This document shows positions 47,268-57,934 of a stretch of DNA of 64,000 nt, one piece after another. Location of the stretch: the NCBI GenBank assembly GCA_035578155.1, contig JAPWDM010000012.1, positions 11,600,501 to 11,664,500 on the forward strand. The letters run 5' to 3'. How positions within the stretch are numbered: the first letter of the stretch is position 1; the number at the start of each line of letters is the position of its first letter. Below the pieces are notes generated by a model. That model ran no database searches. It saw nothing but the letters and a program-made list of their open reading frames with translations, and was not told the origin of the DNA. Made by a program: the position numbers and the translations under genes. Origin of the DNA: Brachynemurus nebulosus. Lineage: Eukaryota > Arthropoda > Insecta > Neuroptera > Myrmeleontidae.

Positions 47268-47406
47268 TATATATATAAATTTTAATGAATATTATTTTCG
47301 GTTTCTATAGGGACCTCAAAACAAATTTCTGCCATAGTCCCGGGCTCAAGTCCCGTCATGAGACCTACTGTAATAGCTGAATTTCCATTCTGGAAATTCG
47401 CTAAAA
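47191..47406 (+). mobile_element. family A repeat, copy 6, right part
   Basis: Resumes with (TA)n (47191-47276), then ttttaatgaatattattttc, gggacctcaaaacaaatttc, cccgggctcaagtcccgtca, and the terminal hairpin and ggaaattcgctaaaa end. Confidence 0.9.
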
Positions 47407-47635
47407 AAAATTCACCCTGCGTGTATTATACCACGCATACATTAGGGTTCCGTAGCCAGTTAAAATTCAAATGGTTCTAGCTTGTGTGTTCATATTACTG
47501 ATAAACTAAATTGACAAAAACATTTTATTTTATGATACGTTTTCTTTTAAAATTTTGTAAAATTTAGCAAAAAACTAAGCAAGAGGTTTCTTTATAAAAT
47601 TTTGTTTCCTTCAATTTAAAAAAAAAATTATATAG

Positions 47636-47860
47636 GAGACGTGTGGAATCGAATTTAGAACCTTCCAGCTGCACTCATAAGTCAGTGCACTTTACACACT
47701 GAGCTGGACGCTACTACTGTGAACAAAACAAACAACTTTCGTAATTTTTCGGGCATTAAATTTTTAAACGAAGGGGCGGTTGATTTAACAATAGGCAATA
47801 CTTTCTCCCAAATCAGTGATTCCCAAATTTGATAGTTACTCCTATTGTTAGTATAAAGCT
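47636..47860 (-). repeat. composite repeat S, inverted copy with tRNA-like segment
   Basis: On the minus strand the body (atcaaatttgggaatcactg) precedes a tRNA-like segment (47712-47640) with A-box-like cagctcagtgtgtaaagtgc, a paired arm GCACT/AGTGC and B-box attcgattcc. Same order as 33775-34133. Confidence 0.55.
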
Positions 47861-47869
47861 TTTAAGTGC

Positions 47870-49300
47870 AAATAGCTCGCATATTTTGTGAATTTTCTGA
47901 TTGAAAGCTAATTAGGTACTAGATTTTTCTTTCCTAGATTGCTTAGGTAGGTTATCGGAAATTGTGTGTAAAAAATTCAAGAAATTTTTTCTCGCCATAT
48001 TAATTGAGATCTGTAGCTGTAGCATCATGGCTTCTGTAAAATTTCATGTTCAAAACATAAGTAACATTTTCGAGAGACTATCTACAGGACCCTAATAGAA
48101 AAACATTTTTATAATTTTAAATGATCATGTAATATTTACAATTATGTAATTATTTACCTCATAATGTTTTCTCAATGGCCTTATGGTTGAAAGATGTATT
48201 TAAAGTCACATTAAAAACTGTGTATCTAATTACCCATAATACATTTTTATAAAAGTTTGTTTCCACTTCTTTTTTTTGTATTTCTTTATTTCATTTTAAA
48301 AATTGTACATTTAATATCTTTAAATGATATTAAAAACTTTTTATTGTAGACTACGTAATCGAAAATATTGGTACACGCACAGAAAAAAGAGTTTTATTGT
48401 GATAAGGAATTGAAGATATTCCCCCAAAAATATATCGCAAAAATATTTCATTAAGGCTAATTTTGGTCTGCTTTTTGAAAGGTCTGTAAACTGTTTTAAG
48501 TCGCTTTGAACTGCTCATAACTGTTTTGAAGTGGTTTGTTTGAAAAGTGATAGGGAGCATATTACACTCTTTACCGTTCCCGAATACCAACTATGAAAAT
48601 TGTCTGTCAAATACTGACTGAACTTTTGAAGTCGTATTGAGGTTGTATGAATCCCGTTGTGAATACTGTTTGAACGGTAGTGTATATGTATGTATGTATC
48701 TAGATAAATGTTTTGAAATAAAAGAATTAACTTGTAATGGGAATAATTTTACTGTTTTGATATTATAATGATGATATCTTTTAAAAATGCCCTCAGGAGT
48801 ATTTTTTCTGAACATATCACTATACAAGAAGATTTGTTTTTCTTAATGTTTTTCCTTCTGCAAATTTGTCTGTATTTATACTTTGTTTCTTAAATATGTA
48901 TAAAAAATATTAATATAAATACTCTTACGTAAGGTGTTGCTATAGTATACGGTTCTATATTGGCTTTTTATCATCAAAATTGAAATTCTGCTAAAAGTAT
49001 TTACTAGCAAGGGGAACCAAAGTGGATTAGGATCGTAGACCAATGAAGATAATAAATGAAATATAAAAATATAACGTATTTTTCCTTTTTTCAGAATATT
49101 ATAAAAAGCTCATATTTTAAAAGTTTTGATGTATCTAATTGACGTGTTTATAAAGTGGTGTAGGTACTCATAATGAGACAAAAAAGATTTTAAGAAAAAT
49201 TATATTAATTCATTAATTTTACCACAAGTAATTTTTCGTAATTTAATTTTGTTAACATAATTACTAAATTATTTGTTATTGAAAAAAAAACGAAAAAGTT
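47870..49300. other. unannotated intronic stretch
   Basis: AT-rich; the two adjacent minus-strand frames at 48351-48590 and 48591-48827 have no recognised motif. Confidence 0.45.
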
Positions 49301-49307
49301 GAGTAAT

Positions 49308-49379
49308 CATTTGTACCGGGATTCGATCCCGGTACCCCACTATCCGTACTCCGATGCTCCACCGCTGAACTATACCCAT
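49308..49379 (-). tRNA. tRNA-like sequence, probably a pseudogene or SINE head
   Basis: On the minus strand: D-arm GTTC...GAGC and T-arm CCGGG ATCGAAT CCCGG (perfect 5-bp stem, 7-nt loop), with RNA polymerase III A- and B-box-like sequences in place. The acceptor stem has two mismatches and the anticodon arm does not pair, so a functional tRNA is unlikely. No isotype assigned. Confidence 0.5.
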
Positions 49380-49807
49380 TTTGACGAAACATAAAAAATA
49401 ACTTGATTATATATTTACTTATATTTTTGTCCAAATTTTAAATAAAAAATATTTCCAGTGTTTTTGTGAGGTGGATCTTAATATTGTAAATTTTTAATAT
49501 TGATATTATGCTCTACTAGCAAACGAAATTTTATTGAAATCGATAACGAGTTTCCGTTTAACCCCTTATTGCATGAATTATGAAGGAGGTGAAGAAAAAA
49601 ATTTTTTTTACTGAAAATGTCTTTCACTTCTTTTATTTTAGTAGTCAAATTAAGAAAAACAAAATTAAGTCTTATTGTTTAGAAATTACTTAACGAAGCC
49701 ATATATGGTATCGTATGCATTCTAGTATTATAATTATAATCGATATATGACTTCGTATGCGTTAAATAAAAAATACAATTATATTTTATGAAAATCTGTA
49801 TGCAATT

Positions 49808-49891
49808 TTATTTGCCATTGTAACATAAACAAACTTGACACTTTCCACATTTGGCAAATGAACGGAATTTTGAGCAATTTTGACATAATTG
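49808..49891 (-). pseudogene. piggyBac transposase C-terminal cysteine-rich domain remnant
   Basis: The minus strand reads LCQNCSKFRSFAKCGKCQVC followed by LCYNGK and a stop. The CxxC...CxxCxxCxC pattern near the C-terminus is the zinc-binding domain of piggyBac transposases. Upstream is a stop, showing loss of the rest. Confidence 0.75.
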
Positions 49892-50053
49892 TCAATTTAG
49901 TTTTGTCCATTCGGGGAAATGGTCACCTTATCTGATCGCACAGACTTCAAAGGGAGGTCCTGATGCCTAGCTGGAGTTTTTCAATGAGTGTAGGTGAGCC
50001 GGGCAAGCTAGATGGAGTACCTTTTCGGCTTGTTGCAGTACATTTTCTGACCA

Positions 50054-50278
50054 TCAGAGTTGATGGACTGCCTTAGCTGGTGGGAGTACTGGGGAATCAG
50101 ATGCAAAATCATCGTCACTCACGAAGCCATCACCAGGAATCAAATTGACATGCTGGGATGTACCATAAAAGCGATACGAAGCCATATATGCCCAATAATA
50201 ATTTGGATTAAACGCATACGAAGCCAAATATGGTAACTTCAAAATAAGCCCCAAAAATCGAAGGAAACAAGAAAACAC
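50054..50278 (-). pseudogene. probable N-terminal remnant of the piggyBac transposase
   Basis: 74-codon frame; a likely start is the internal Met beginning MASYRFYG. Acidic GDGFVSDDDFASDS followed by a Pro-rich stretch is typical in character of piggyBac N-termini, though not diagnostic. It lies in the same element and strand as the C-terminal remnant. Confidence 0.45.
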
Positions 50279-50534
50279 ACACGAATCACAACTATTCCAT
50301 GTTCTTGAATATATAAAGAATGTGTTTTGAAAATTTTTGATTTTAGTACTTACTTAACTTCAAATAATTTGACAACCCGTACTTACCAAAGACAACAAAA
50401 ATTACCTTGCGTTACTCGAAGGAGTATAAAGTTAGGATTTAATATTAGTTTCAAAAAAAAAAAAAAAAAATGAAAAAAAAATAGTAAAACTTGGAATCCA
50501 TATATGGCTTTGTATGTGATGAGGGGTTAAAAAA

Positions 50535-51800
50535 AATCCTTTCTTTACAAAAAAATTTTTTTGGGCACATCTTTTTTTAATGATTGGGACAAATCTATAA
50601 ATTTTCCATATTATTTCCGCTATAATAAAATCAAAATCTCATTCAGGTGTAAATAATTCTCTAAATTAGCAATTTTAGAAATTTATTATTTTTAGGTACC
50701 AACATACATATCTGTACCAACCCGAATCCGATAAATAATCCAAATTTATATTTATTATATGTGATTATGTAACAAAAACATTTATTTTCATAATTTGAAT
50801 TCAAACCAAGCAACTTATGTTGTTCTAATAAAACCAAACAACCCCAAACACTTATAAATATTATTATTATAAACATGAGCATTTTACACCTGATTTAGAA
50901 ACAACATTACGCACTCACTCTGCTTTTCCACCTCGTATTTGCCTAAATAAATAGAATAGTTTAGTGATTTCCGGGTTACACCGGTAGAACACACCTATGT
51001 ACTGATGAAATAAAATATATCCTTTATGTTGCCATATAGTATCTAAGAGGATGGTAGTAGAATAATCCCATTCCAGAGAATCAGCGAAAAGGAATTGTAG
51101 TTGTTGGGAGATATGTTGTGAATTTACTGACTAACCAAGGGTAAAATAAGAAAGATAGGATTACGACATTTATAAATATTCTCTACTTACAAACGTGTAC
51201 ACATATCTAGATACCTACTGATGTGGACAAATTAAATGGGTACATACCGATCGAATATAAAATTTTCCATTCTGTTGATACGCCATCATTAAGGGGAGAT
51301 TCGTGGGGAAAAAAATAAATCGATTTTTTTTTTCATAATTAAAAAAACAAATGGAAAATCAAAAAGTTATGGGCATTTTAGCGCACGCACTTTACTATAT
51401 ATTCAATTTAAATAAAAAACTTTAAATGGTATTTTCTCGAAAATACGTTTTTCGACATGGTTCCTCATGTATGTCAAAAAGTATGTGAGATACGACATAA
51501 ATCAATATGCATATTATTCTTCGATACCGTTATTTTGGCAGAAACTAGCTTCTTTTGGTTCCGTAATATATTTTCAAAATGGTGGATGTTTATAGACGAG
51601 AAAAGGCGATGATTTTTGAAAATTTATTTTCAAAATGCGATTTCTCGCTGATTTTTTATTTTTTTCTTAAATCCTGGTTAATGCCTTAACTGTAGGTATA
51701 TGCATATTTTCAAAAAATTCTTAATTTTTATGTCACCGAAGGATGACATATTAATCTCGTTGTGTGATTATAGTGGGGGAAAAATTAATAATAATATATA
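50535..51800. other. unannotated intronic stretch
   Basis: AT-rich. A TTAAGGGGAGATTCGTGG word at about 51291 looks like a TTAA-element end, but no partner end was found. Confidence 0.4.
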
Positions 51801-51810
51801 ATAAAATAAT

Positions 51811-51926
51811 TATAGAGTTGTACATGCATATATTGAATAAACACAAGAGGGCTGTATTCGTACTGTATTATAGAGTTGTACATGCATATATTGAATAAAC
51901 GCAAGAGGGCTGTCATTCTCACTGTA
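51811..51926. repeat. 58-bp tandem duplication
   Basis: tatagagttgtacatgcata ... gcaagagggctgt occurs twice in a row with a 58-bp period and few differences. Confidence 0.9.
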
Positions 51927-51929
51927 CTT

Positions 51930-52255
51930 AAAAAACGAGCCAAAAAATCATAAATTAACACTTTCACTGAGGTGACATTACTTAATGCGTCTCAAAAACA
52001 CGCACTTGACGAATTTTTTTTTTTTTTGATTTTGGTTCACTGGGGATTTCAGAACGCAAAGAACCATCAAGGTAGGAAAGTCTCGCAAATCAAAGCCGAC
52101 ATCAAAGCCATTTATATACTAAGCTCATTTCTGAATTTAAAAAAAAAATTGTTATCTGAAGACATATAGAAACAATGTTGTATATTTAGTTTTTTAATAA
52201 AATATTAATTTTTAAAAGTTAATTAAAATTCACATAGTGTTTGAAAAATTGTCAA
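51930..52255. other. unannotated intronic stretch
   Basis: Nothing recognised; a T-run near 52016-52027. Confidence 0.4.
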
Positions 52256-52257
52256 AC

Positions 52258-52329
52258 TGGATCGGCTGGGACTCGAACCCGGATCTCTTGGTTGCTAGCC
52301 AAGCGCCTTACCAATTAGGCTACCGAACC
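52258..52329 (-). tRNA. tRNA-Ala(AGC)-like gene or tRNA-derived repeat
   Basis: On the minus strand a full cloverleaf can be drawn: acceptor GGTTCGG/CCGATCC (6 of 7 pairs), T8-A9, D-arm GCC...GGC with the GG of the loop, anticodon arm CTTGG CTAGCAA CCAAG (perfect, anticodon AGC), 4-nt variable loop and T-arm CCGGG TTCGAGT CCCAG (one mismatch), then an A discriminator. A- and B-boxes are good. Position 3:70 is T-T, whereas functional tRNA-Ala carries G3:U70, so alanine charging is doubtful and a SINE or pseudogene origin is likely. The overlapping plus-strand frame (GWDSNPDL...) is its shadow. Confidence 0.6.
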
Positions 52330-52334
52330 GCTTG

Positions 52335-53165
52335 TTCAAGTGCCACTCCATTCCGACAATCAATCAAACACATATTCTCTTTAATGCGAGACGCAGTTAT
52401 ATTTTTAATTTCAATTGTTATCGTGTGCCTGTGAAACATTATTAACACAAAGTTGTTTAAATTAAAGGGACCACTTTGGAGACTAGACTGTTACAGTGGC
52501 GGCACCATTCGATAAAATTTACCCGACAGTGTACTCGGAAAAAATGTAGCTGCTAAAATTTATAATAGAAACACACACATACATATACACATTTGACTAT
52601 ATACACTTAAATACAAAACTAGGCACATACGAAAACAAAACATTTATAATAAATTTCTCGACTCTATATTTAACACTATAAAAGACTATTAAATGTCGGA
52701 TAGGAGATTTGTTGGGTTTTTGTTGTTAATATTACTACGCACACACCATTCAAATAATAAAATATAAAACAAGGACACAACATAAATTTCTATACCTAAA
52801 GTGTGAGCGAGTACGAGATAGTGTACTGTTTTTAAGCGTGTAATACAAACAACTATAGTTAATAAAATTGTTCCAACCATTTTATATTACTTACGTATAA
52901 CGTACCTGCGTTTGTTTATAGTTTTATATTTACGTATACTTGTATCAACGTGTAAATAAGCCGTGTGATTGTAACTTTATTTATTAAACCCACCTATGTA
53001 TATAATTAAAAGAATAGAAACAATTGTTGCTTAAAGTGAAATTTTTTTCGGAAATCTGTTTGTTACACAGGAAATATGTAGGGTAAATAGGCATTATCCA
53101 AAGAGGAAATAAAGGTTTCTGGATGGGGTTAAATCATATTTAGTATTCCGTATCAAAACCTGGGC
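52335..53165. other. unannotated intronic stretch
   Basis: AT-rich; nothing recognised. Confidence 0.45.
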
Positions 53166-53172
53166 TTATTCG

Positions 53173-53363
53173 GAGGGCTGCCAAGAGAAATAATGGGCTC
53201 CCAGGCATAACAAAAAATATTCAAACATTTTTCTTCAAAAATACAATTGACAAAAAAAAGTCTTCTAAATTTCTCCGGGCCCCCAATCGGGGCTGCGGGC
53301 CTCCTTTTTAGACCCGGGCCCCCAGGTAATTGTCCCACCTGCCCTACCCTCTGGCCGGCCCTG
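53173..53363. mobile_element. hAT MITE of the CAGGGCCGG family
   Basis: Left end gAGGGCTGCC, right end GGCCGGCCCTG. Flanks cttattcg and ctcattcg agree at 7 of 8 positions (8-bp duplication). GC-rich interior with gggccccc blocks shared with 4288. The minus-strand frame 53153-53368 is a by-product. Confidence 0.8.
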
Positions 53364-53379
53364 CTCATTCGTCTGTCAC

Positions 53380-53685
53380 AGGCTACTTTCTCTGAAACTA
53401 TTCGACGTAGAAATTTTGATACTTAGCCCGGAAATAGAGTATGGTGGCCCAATTATAGACGAGAAGTACAAAAAACTGTGTTTTTGAGGACATAACAGGA
53501 TAAAAAAATCAGTCAAAAGTGAGTCGGGCTTGCATAATTAGAGTTCCGTACCAATACTATACAGTGAGCATTCAATAAATTAAACTTTTTTTTAACGTAT
53601 ATTTAAACCTTATCCAAATTTTCTTATATGATAACTGAAATATGTATAAATTACTGTTTTCCTTGTTATTTAAAATACCCTTTTT
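53380..53685. other. unannotated intronic stretch between two hAT MITEs
   Basis: Contains an old-repeat word (ctctgaaactattcgacgta) also seen near 36515. Confidence 0.4.
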
Positions 53686-53692
53686 CAGCAAT

Positions 53693-53845
53693 CAGGGCCG
53701 GATCTAGGCGGAGCAGCGCGGGCACATGCCCCGGGCGCCAGTTTTTGGGGGCGCCTAAATTTTTACTTTTCTTTTTACGGAAGACAGGGGCGGCATTTTT
53801 CAACGGTGGCCCTAGCGGCACTTCCCGGCAATAGATCCGGCCCTG
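53693..53845. mobile_element. 153-bp hAT MITE with exact target duplication
   Basis: Ends CAGGGCCGGATCTA and TAGATCCGGCCCTG... with terminal CCGGCCCTG, flanked by an exact 8-bp duplication TCAGCAAT (53685-53692, 53846-53853). GC-rich, non-coding. Confidence 0.93.
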
Positions 53846-53859
53846 TCAGCAATTATTAC

Positions 53860-54355
53860 ACTATCGAAAAAAACCCGTAGTTTTTCGATAATTTCTAACT
53901 CACAATCAGTGTCTAATAATTCTATTAAAATTTAAATTTTAGCTTTAGAAATCTAGGAGATTAGGGGGGAATGGTTACGTCTAGAATATTTTTTGAGCCA
54001 TATCATCACAATCACTGGACCAAAAATTATTTAAATAATATCTTTAAAATTCTTAAAATTAGAATATTAAAGTAGGTATCAGAGGCACCTCACACGATTT
54101 ATTAATAATTTCTTTTTTCTTTTTAATCGAAAATAGTTCTATAGCTCTAGTCCAAAGATCCAATCTTTAACAATATGCAAAAGTTCGATTTTTCAACTTT
54201 TTACACTAAAATATCGTTGTAAGTGACTTTTTAATCACACTATATCTATTGAAATATTAACTCCGTGTTCCAAATACAGTCAAATTATGTAATTGAACAA
54301 TGTAATAAAATAAATACCTAATATATATTTCTACAAAGAAAATAAGATTGAATAG
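53860..54355. other. unannotated intronic stretch
   Basis: AT-rich; nothing recognised. Confidence 0.45.
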
Positions 54356-54363
54356 CTGGTAAT

Positions 54364-54405
54364 CGATCAAGTGGTAGGTACGGCGTGCCGCAGGGTGATT
54401 GCCTA
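54364..54405 (+). pseudogene. possible reverse-transcriptase motif fragment (non-LTR)
   Basis: The frame reads RSSGRYGVPQGDCL, resembling the GVPQGxxL block of reverse transcriptases, in a small GC-richer island (54360-54550). It is followed by a stop within three codons. Very short, so tentative. Confidence 0.35.
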
Positions 54406-54740
54406 CAGTTGTGATCAATTACCTTATATATGTATGTTTATCTGTCAATACGGGAATTTTTCCGTGATTCCCTCCTTGTTCTTGCCGAGCGATGTTTCCG
54501 ATGTAATATTATTCCCACCGATATTGTCTGGACAGAGCATTTGTCAATATTGACTCAATCGAAGTCAACAAAAAAAAAAAAAAAAAAAAAATATTGTTAT
54601 GAATGGTGGACATCACAAATATTATATTGACAATATCAAATAACAATGTAAATAATACATCGGTAAAAAAGTGTCAGTGGCGGTTCGATTACAAAAATAT
54701 GGAAAGCACGTAATTTACCACCTAAACTTAAAATACTTAA

Positions 54741-54857
54741 TTTTAGCGAATTTCCAGAATGGAATTCAGCTATTACAGCCACTGTCATGACGCGACCTGA
54801 GCCCGGGACTATGGCAGAAATTTGTTTTGAGGTCCCTAGAAACCGAAAATAATATTC

Positions 54858-54921
<64 letters not shown>

Positions 54922-55219
54922 GCGCGATAACTCTCGAACGAAGTCCCAAACCGTTGGACGAGTTCGTTAACCAGACACGTCCGATGCCCGGAACATGGTT
55001 TTTTTTGGCAATTTTCGTGAAAAAAATTAGTTTTTTGCCAAAATTTCCTCATATTCAAAAATTTTTGTGAAATTTTTTTACACCATTGGAAAGAGGAGAA
55101 AAAATCACATAAAAAAGGTCTTTAAACTATTATTCTATGTCAGCTAATTTCCAAGAAAAACTAACTTTTATAAACGGAAATTCGCTATGTTATGCAGGAT
55201 GTTGCGACAGGGGTATTTT
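54741..55219 (-). mobile_element. family A repeat, inverted copy 7
   Basis: Complete: ttttagcgaatttccagaat at the left, gcgacaggggtatttt at the right, with cgcgacctgagcccgggact, (TA)n (54862-54917) and ccagacacgtccgatgc in between. A 140-codon minus-frame across it is a by-product of the repeat, including the YI repeat from (TA)n. Confidence 0.9.
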
Positions 55220-55224
55220 TTATC

Positions 55225-56200
55225 ATGTTTTGTATCATTTGGTGTATATTCAAGTGAATTTTGTATAGATCCGCCACAGAAATTGCACCCACCACGTCAT
55301 AAAATAAATTCCTCGTAATAATTCTAATGTCTCAATTAGGCTATAAGAAAAGGAAATGCATTAAGAAAAGTTTGTAGATACTCAATGAAAATGGATTTTT
55401 ATGACGAGGTATTGCGGGAAGAAATTATATTCTGACTTTTGTTGGGTGATTACTGGATGATTTGACTTGGATTTTCGAAATTTTCCAGTACCACTGAAAT
55501 TGATTTTTGAATTTTTGAAAGTTCTATTGGGAGCAATGTCTGGTCATGTTCGTAGCAGAAATTAAAAATTCCTCGCCAAGTTACTTAAACACCATCACTC
55601 GATTAAAAAATTCAGTTTTTGAGAGCCCAGTTTAAGAAAATAAAAATTTTGAACTTCATTAAGTATATAAAAAATTTGATGCCTACATAAAAATGCTATA
55701 TTTGATGATAAAGATATTAAATTTTTGGTTAATCATTTACTTTCGGTTACGGTCTATTCATTTCTAACAAATTTAAAAGCGAAAAATTCGAATTCAACTT
55801 GAAAATCATACGTTTTGATACGGGAAGTGGATAGAAAAAAATTGAAAGTTGATCCCCCCAGTCACTTAAAAGTTGTAAAAACGCCAAAATAAAATTGGTT
55901 TTTAGGGCTTTACTTTTGAAAAAAAAATGAATTTGTTGACGTCATCAAAATACTAACAGAGTTCTTGCACGGTAGTAATAGTGCAAGCTTAAAAAATTTT
56001 ATTTTTTCAACAACGTTTAAGTTTATGAAATTTTTGAAGCCCCTTTTTTGGATTATCTCGACAGTCCGGGTCTGTAATTTTAGACGTGGCTGTTGTCTTT
56101 TACCCGATTTTTGGACGTACTTTTCTCATTTTTTAAGATACTGAAGGTATTATGAAACCTGACACAAATTCCAATTTAATAATTTAAGGGATATTTTTTG
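55225..56200. other. unannotated intronic stretch
   Basis: AT-rich sequence between two family A copies; no gene or element ends recognised. Confidence 0.45.
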
Positions 56201-56206
56201 ATAACA

Positions 56207-56660
56207 TTTTAGCGAATTTCCAGAATGGAATTCAGCTATTACAGTCACTGTCATGGCGCGACCTGAGCCCGGGACTATGGAAGAAATTTGTTTTTGGGTC
56301 CCTAGAAACCGAAAATAATATTCACTAAAATATATGTGTGTGTTTCCGCGCGATTACTCTCGAACGAACTATCCAATTTTTACGAAACTTGGTGAGAACA
56401 TTGGAAGTCCCAAACCTTTGGATGAGTTCGTCAGCCAGACACGTCGGATGCCAGGAACATGGTTTTTGTTCTTGCAAAAAATTAGTTTTGTGCCAAAATT
56501 TCAATTTTTGCGAAATTTTTTTACACCATTTAAAAGAGAAGAAAGAATTACATAAAAGAGCTCTTTAAACTTTTTTTATATGTCAACTAGTTTCCGAGAA
56601 ATACTAATTTTTATAAACGGAAATTCGCTATGTTATGCAGAATGCTGCGACAGGGGTATT
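56207..56660 (-). mobile_element. family A repeat, inverted copy 8
   Basis: From ttttagcgaatttccagaat to gctgcgacaggggtatt. In place of a long (TA)n it has only atatatgtgtgtgt. The open frames at 56334-56568 are by-products. It lies about 310 bp upstream of the dac exon. Confidence 0.9.
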
Positions 56661-56974
56661 ATTATTTTTACCGAAAAAAAGAAATAATGATGTTTTGAAC
56701 CTGTAGCCAGAAAATTAGAGAATGTATGAGAGATAATTTGAAGGAGATTGAACACCACTATTGGTTGATTTCCCTGTACCTTCTGCCTCACATATCTTTC
56801 CATAACTTTTTTGCAAAAAAAAAAAACATTTTTGATTCAAATACAAATTTGTCCAAAAAAAAAAAAAAAAATTTCAAAATTCTAACGAGCAAATGCAATT
56901 TGATGAATGGTGGGAAAGATATGCATGCGACTAACAATTGTCTCTAACCACAGTAACTCTCTACTATTCCGCAG

Positions 56975-57108
56975 CTCCAGGCCTGGTCGTCCACCAAAAC
57001 GTGCCCCGGTCGGATTAAGTCTTGCCGCGTCCCACTTACACCATCAACAAATGAAAAAGCATCGTTTGGACAATGGTGATTATCCACCGTACGAAAATGG
57101 ACATATGG
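56975..57108 (+). CDS. dac: internal coding exon of dachshund (Dac/DACH transcriptional cofactor)
   Basis: Seen: a 134-nt exon preceded by a branch-like ctaac, a pyrimidine tract and CCGCAG, and followed by the consensus donor GTGAGT. The exon opens with one base completing a split codon, then reads 44 codons without a stop and leaves one base for the next exon. The peptide begins SRPGRPPKRAP and has a His/Gln stretch, a basic KKHR and an acidic/aromatic DNGDYPPYENGHM end. Family knowledge: SRPGRPPKR lies just after the SKI/SNO/DAC (DHD1) domain in fly Dac and vertebrate DACH1/2, and the downstream part is Dac-like. Dac is a nuclear cofactor of the Eya/Six (retinal determination) network, used in eye, leg and brain development. 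GRPPKR resembles an AT-hook core or nuclear-localisation patch (inference). The exon is much richer in G+C than its surroundings. No other dac exon is recognisable here; the DHD2 coiled coil is absent. Confidence 0.9.
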
Positions 57109-57132
57109 GTGAGTGACTTTTTTTTTTTATAT

Positions 57133-57362
57133 AATTGATTATAGATAATTTTACTTTGTAAAAATCCATAGTGAATATAATGAAAGAATTTTTAATTTTC
57201 TCAAAGTTTCACTTAAATGTAGAGATATAGGTACCTATTATTTATTACAAACTAGTTTCGGTTGATTAAACCATCATCAGGTGAAATATGAACTGAACAG
57301 AATTCAGTTTGGATAAAAGAATATATATAAATTAAAGACAATAAATGAACTGGTTAAGAAAT
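57133..57362 (-). mobile_element. Penelope-type terminal repeat fragment with hammerhead-like core, copy 2
   Basis: Direct copy of 11774-12012. On the minus strand 57280-57255 reads CTGATGATGGTTTAATCAAC followed by CGAAAC. The strands CTGATGA and GAAAC with a GGTT/AACC stem between them match a hammerhead core except for one extra base at the stem II base. It begins about 24 bp after the dac donor site. Confidence 0.55.
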
Positions 57363-57489
57363 GGAAATTTTTTTTCTTTTTTTTGGAAACAAAATTGTGG
57401 AACTTTTTCTTCAGTGCAAATGTCGACTTATTGCTATATAAAACTCAAGCAAATAGATTACTATGAATTGAGAGCGGAATTATATGCAT

Positions 57490-57930
57490 AAAAATACTGT
57501 AGAAATATACAGCATATCTCTTTTTATGCGATGGATAGGTACCATATAAAAAAGTCACAAAAGAAATTTCATAAATTGTTATTATTAAATCGAAAAAACT
57601 TTCATAAAAAAACGCTCAAAACCTCAGGATTTCCTTAAAAGTTGCTTTTCTAAACAAGATAAAGCATTAATTTACATGTGAGAAACATTTTATTTCATTT
57701 TTTATAATATTATGAAAATTACAATGAATGCATTTGTAAAAGAAAACTTAATGATGCAATAACTTATGTTTTCTTATTCAGTGTACCTACTAATTAAATG
57801 CTTAAAAACAATCAATAAATAATTTTATCGCAAATTAATGTTTAAATTTCTTACTTTTTCATAATTTCTTTTCTCCTCATTATATACACTTTGATGGGCA
57901 TTTTTCGCACAAAAACGGCCGCATAAAAAC
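57490..57930 (+). repeat. dispersed repeat Q, copy 2
   Basis: Inverted match to 19320-19690 (tttttatgcgatgg; aaaagttgcttttctaaaca; aaacttaatgatgcaataac) and a partial match to 28950-29030 at its end. Confidence 0.65.
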
Positions 57931-57934
57931 AGTT

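Larger units (their letters stand above)
49562..50526 (-). mobile_element. piggyBac element, internally deleted, with transposase remnants
   Basis: Flanked by TTAA at 49558-49561 and 50527-50530. Ends CCCCTTATTGCAT and (reverse complement of right) CCCCTCATCACAT. On the minus strand it keeps an acidic N-terminal-like frame (50192-50054, ending ...SDDDFASDSPVLPPAK) and a separate C-terminal Cys-rich piece. The middle with the catalytic Asp residues is missing, so it is non-autonomous. It contains repeated words catacgaagccatatatgg, including two perfect CArG boxes CCATATATGG (49699-49708, 50498-50507). Confidence 0.85.
1..56974 (+). other. long intron upstream of the dac exon (inferred extent)
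   Basis: No other convincing exon with splice sites and a coherent reading frame is visible before the dac exon, so this stretch is inferred to be intron, filled with transposon remnants listed separately. An undetected very short exon, or a small gene inside the intron, cannot be excluded by eye. Confidence 0.6.

Noticed and set aside
54636..55058. 140-codon minus-strand open frame, the longest in the window
   Set aside because: It lies across inverted family A copy 7 and its (TA)n tract (poly-YI). Parallel frames appear in the other family A copies, so it is a by-product of the repeat.
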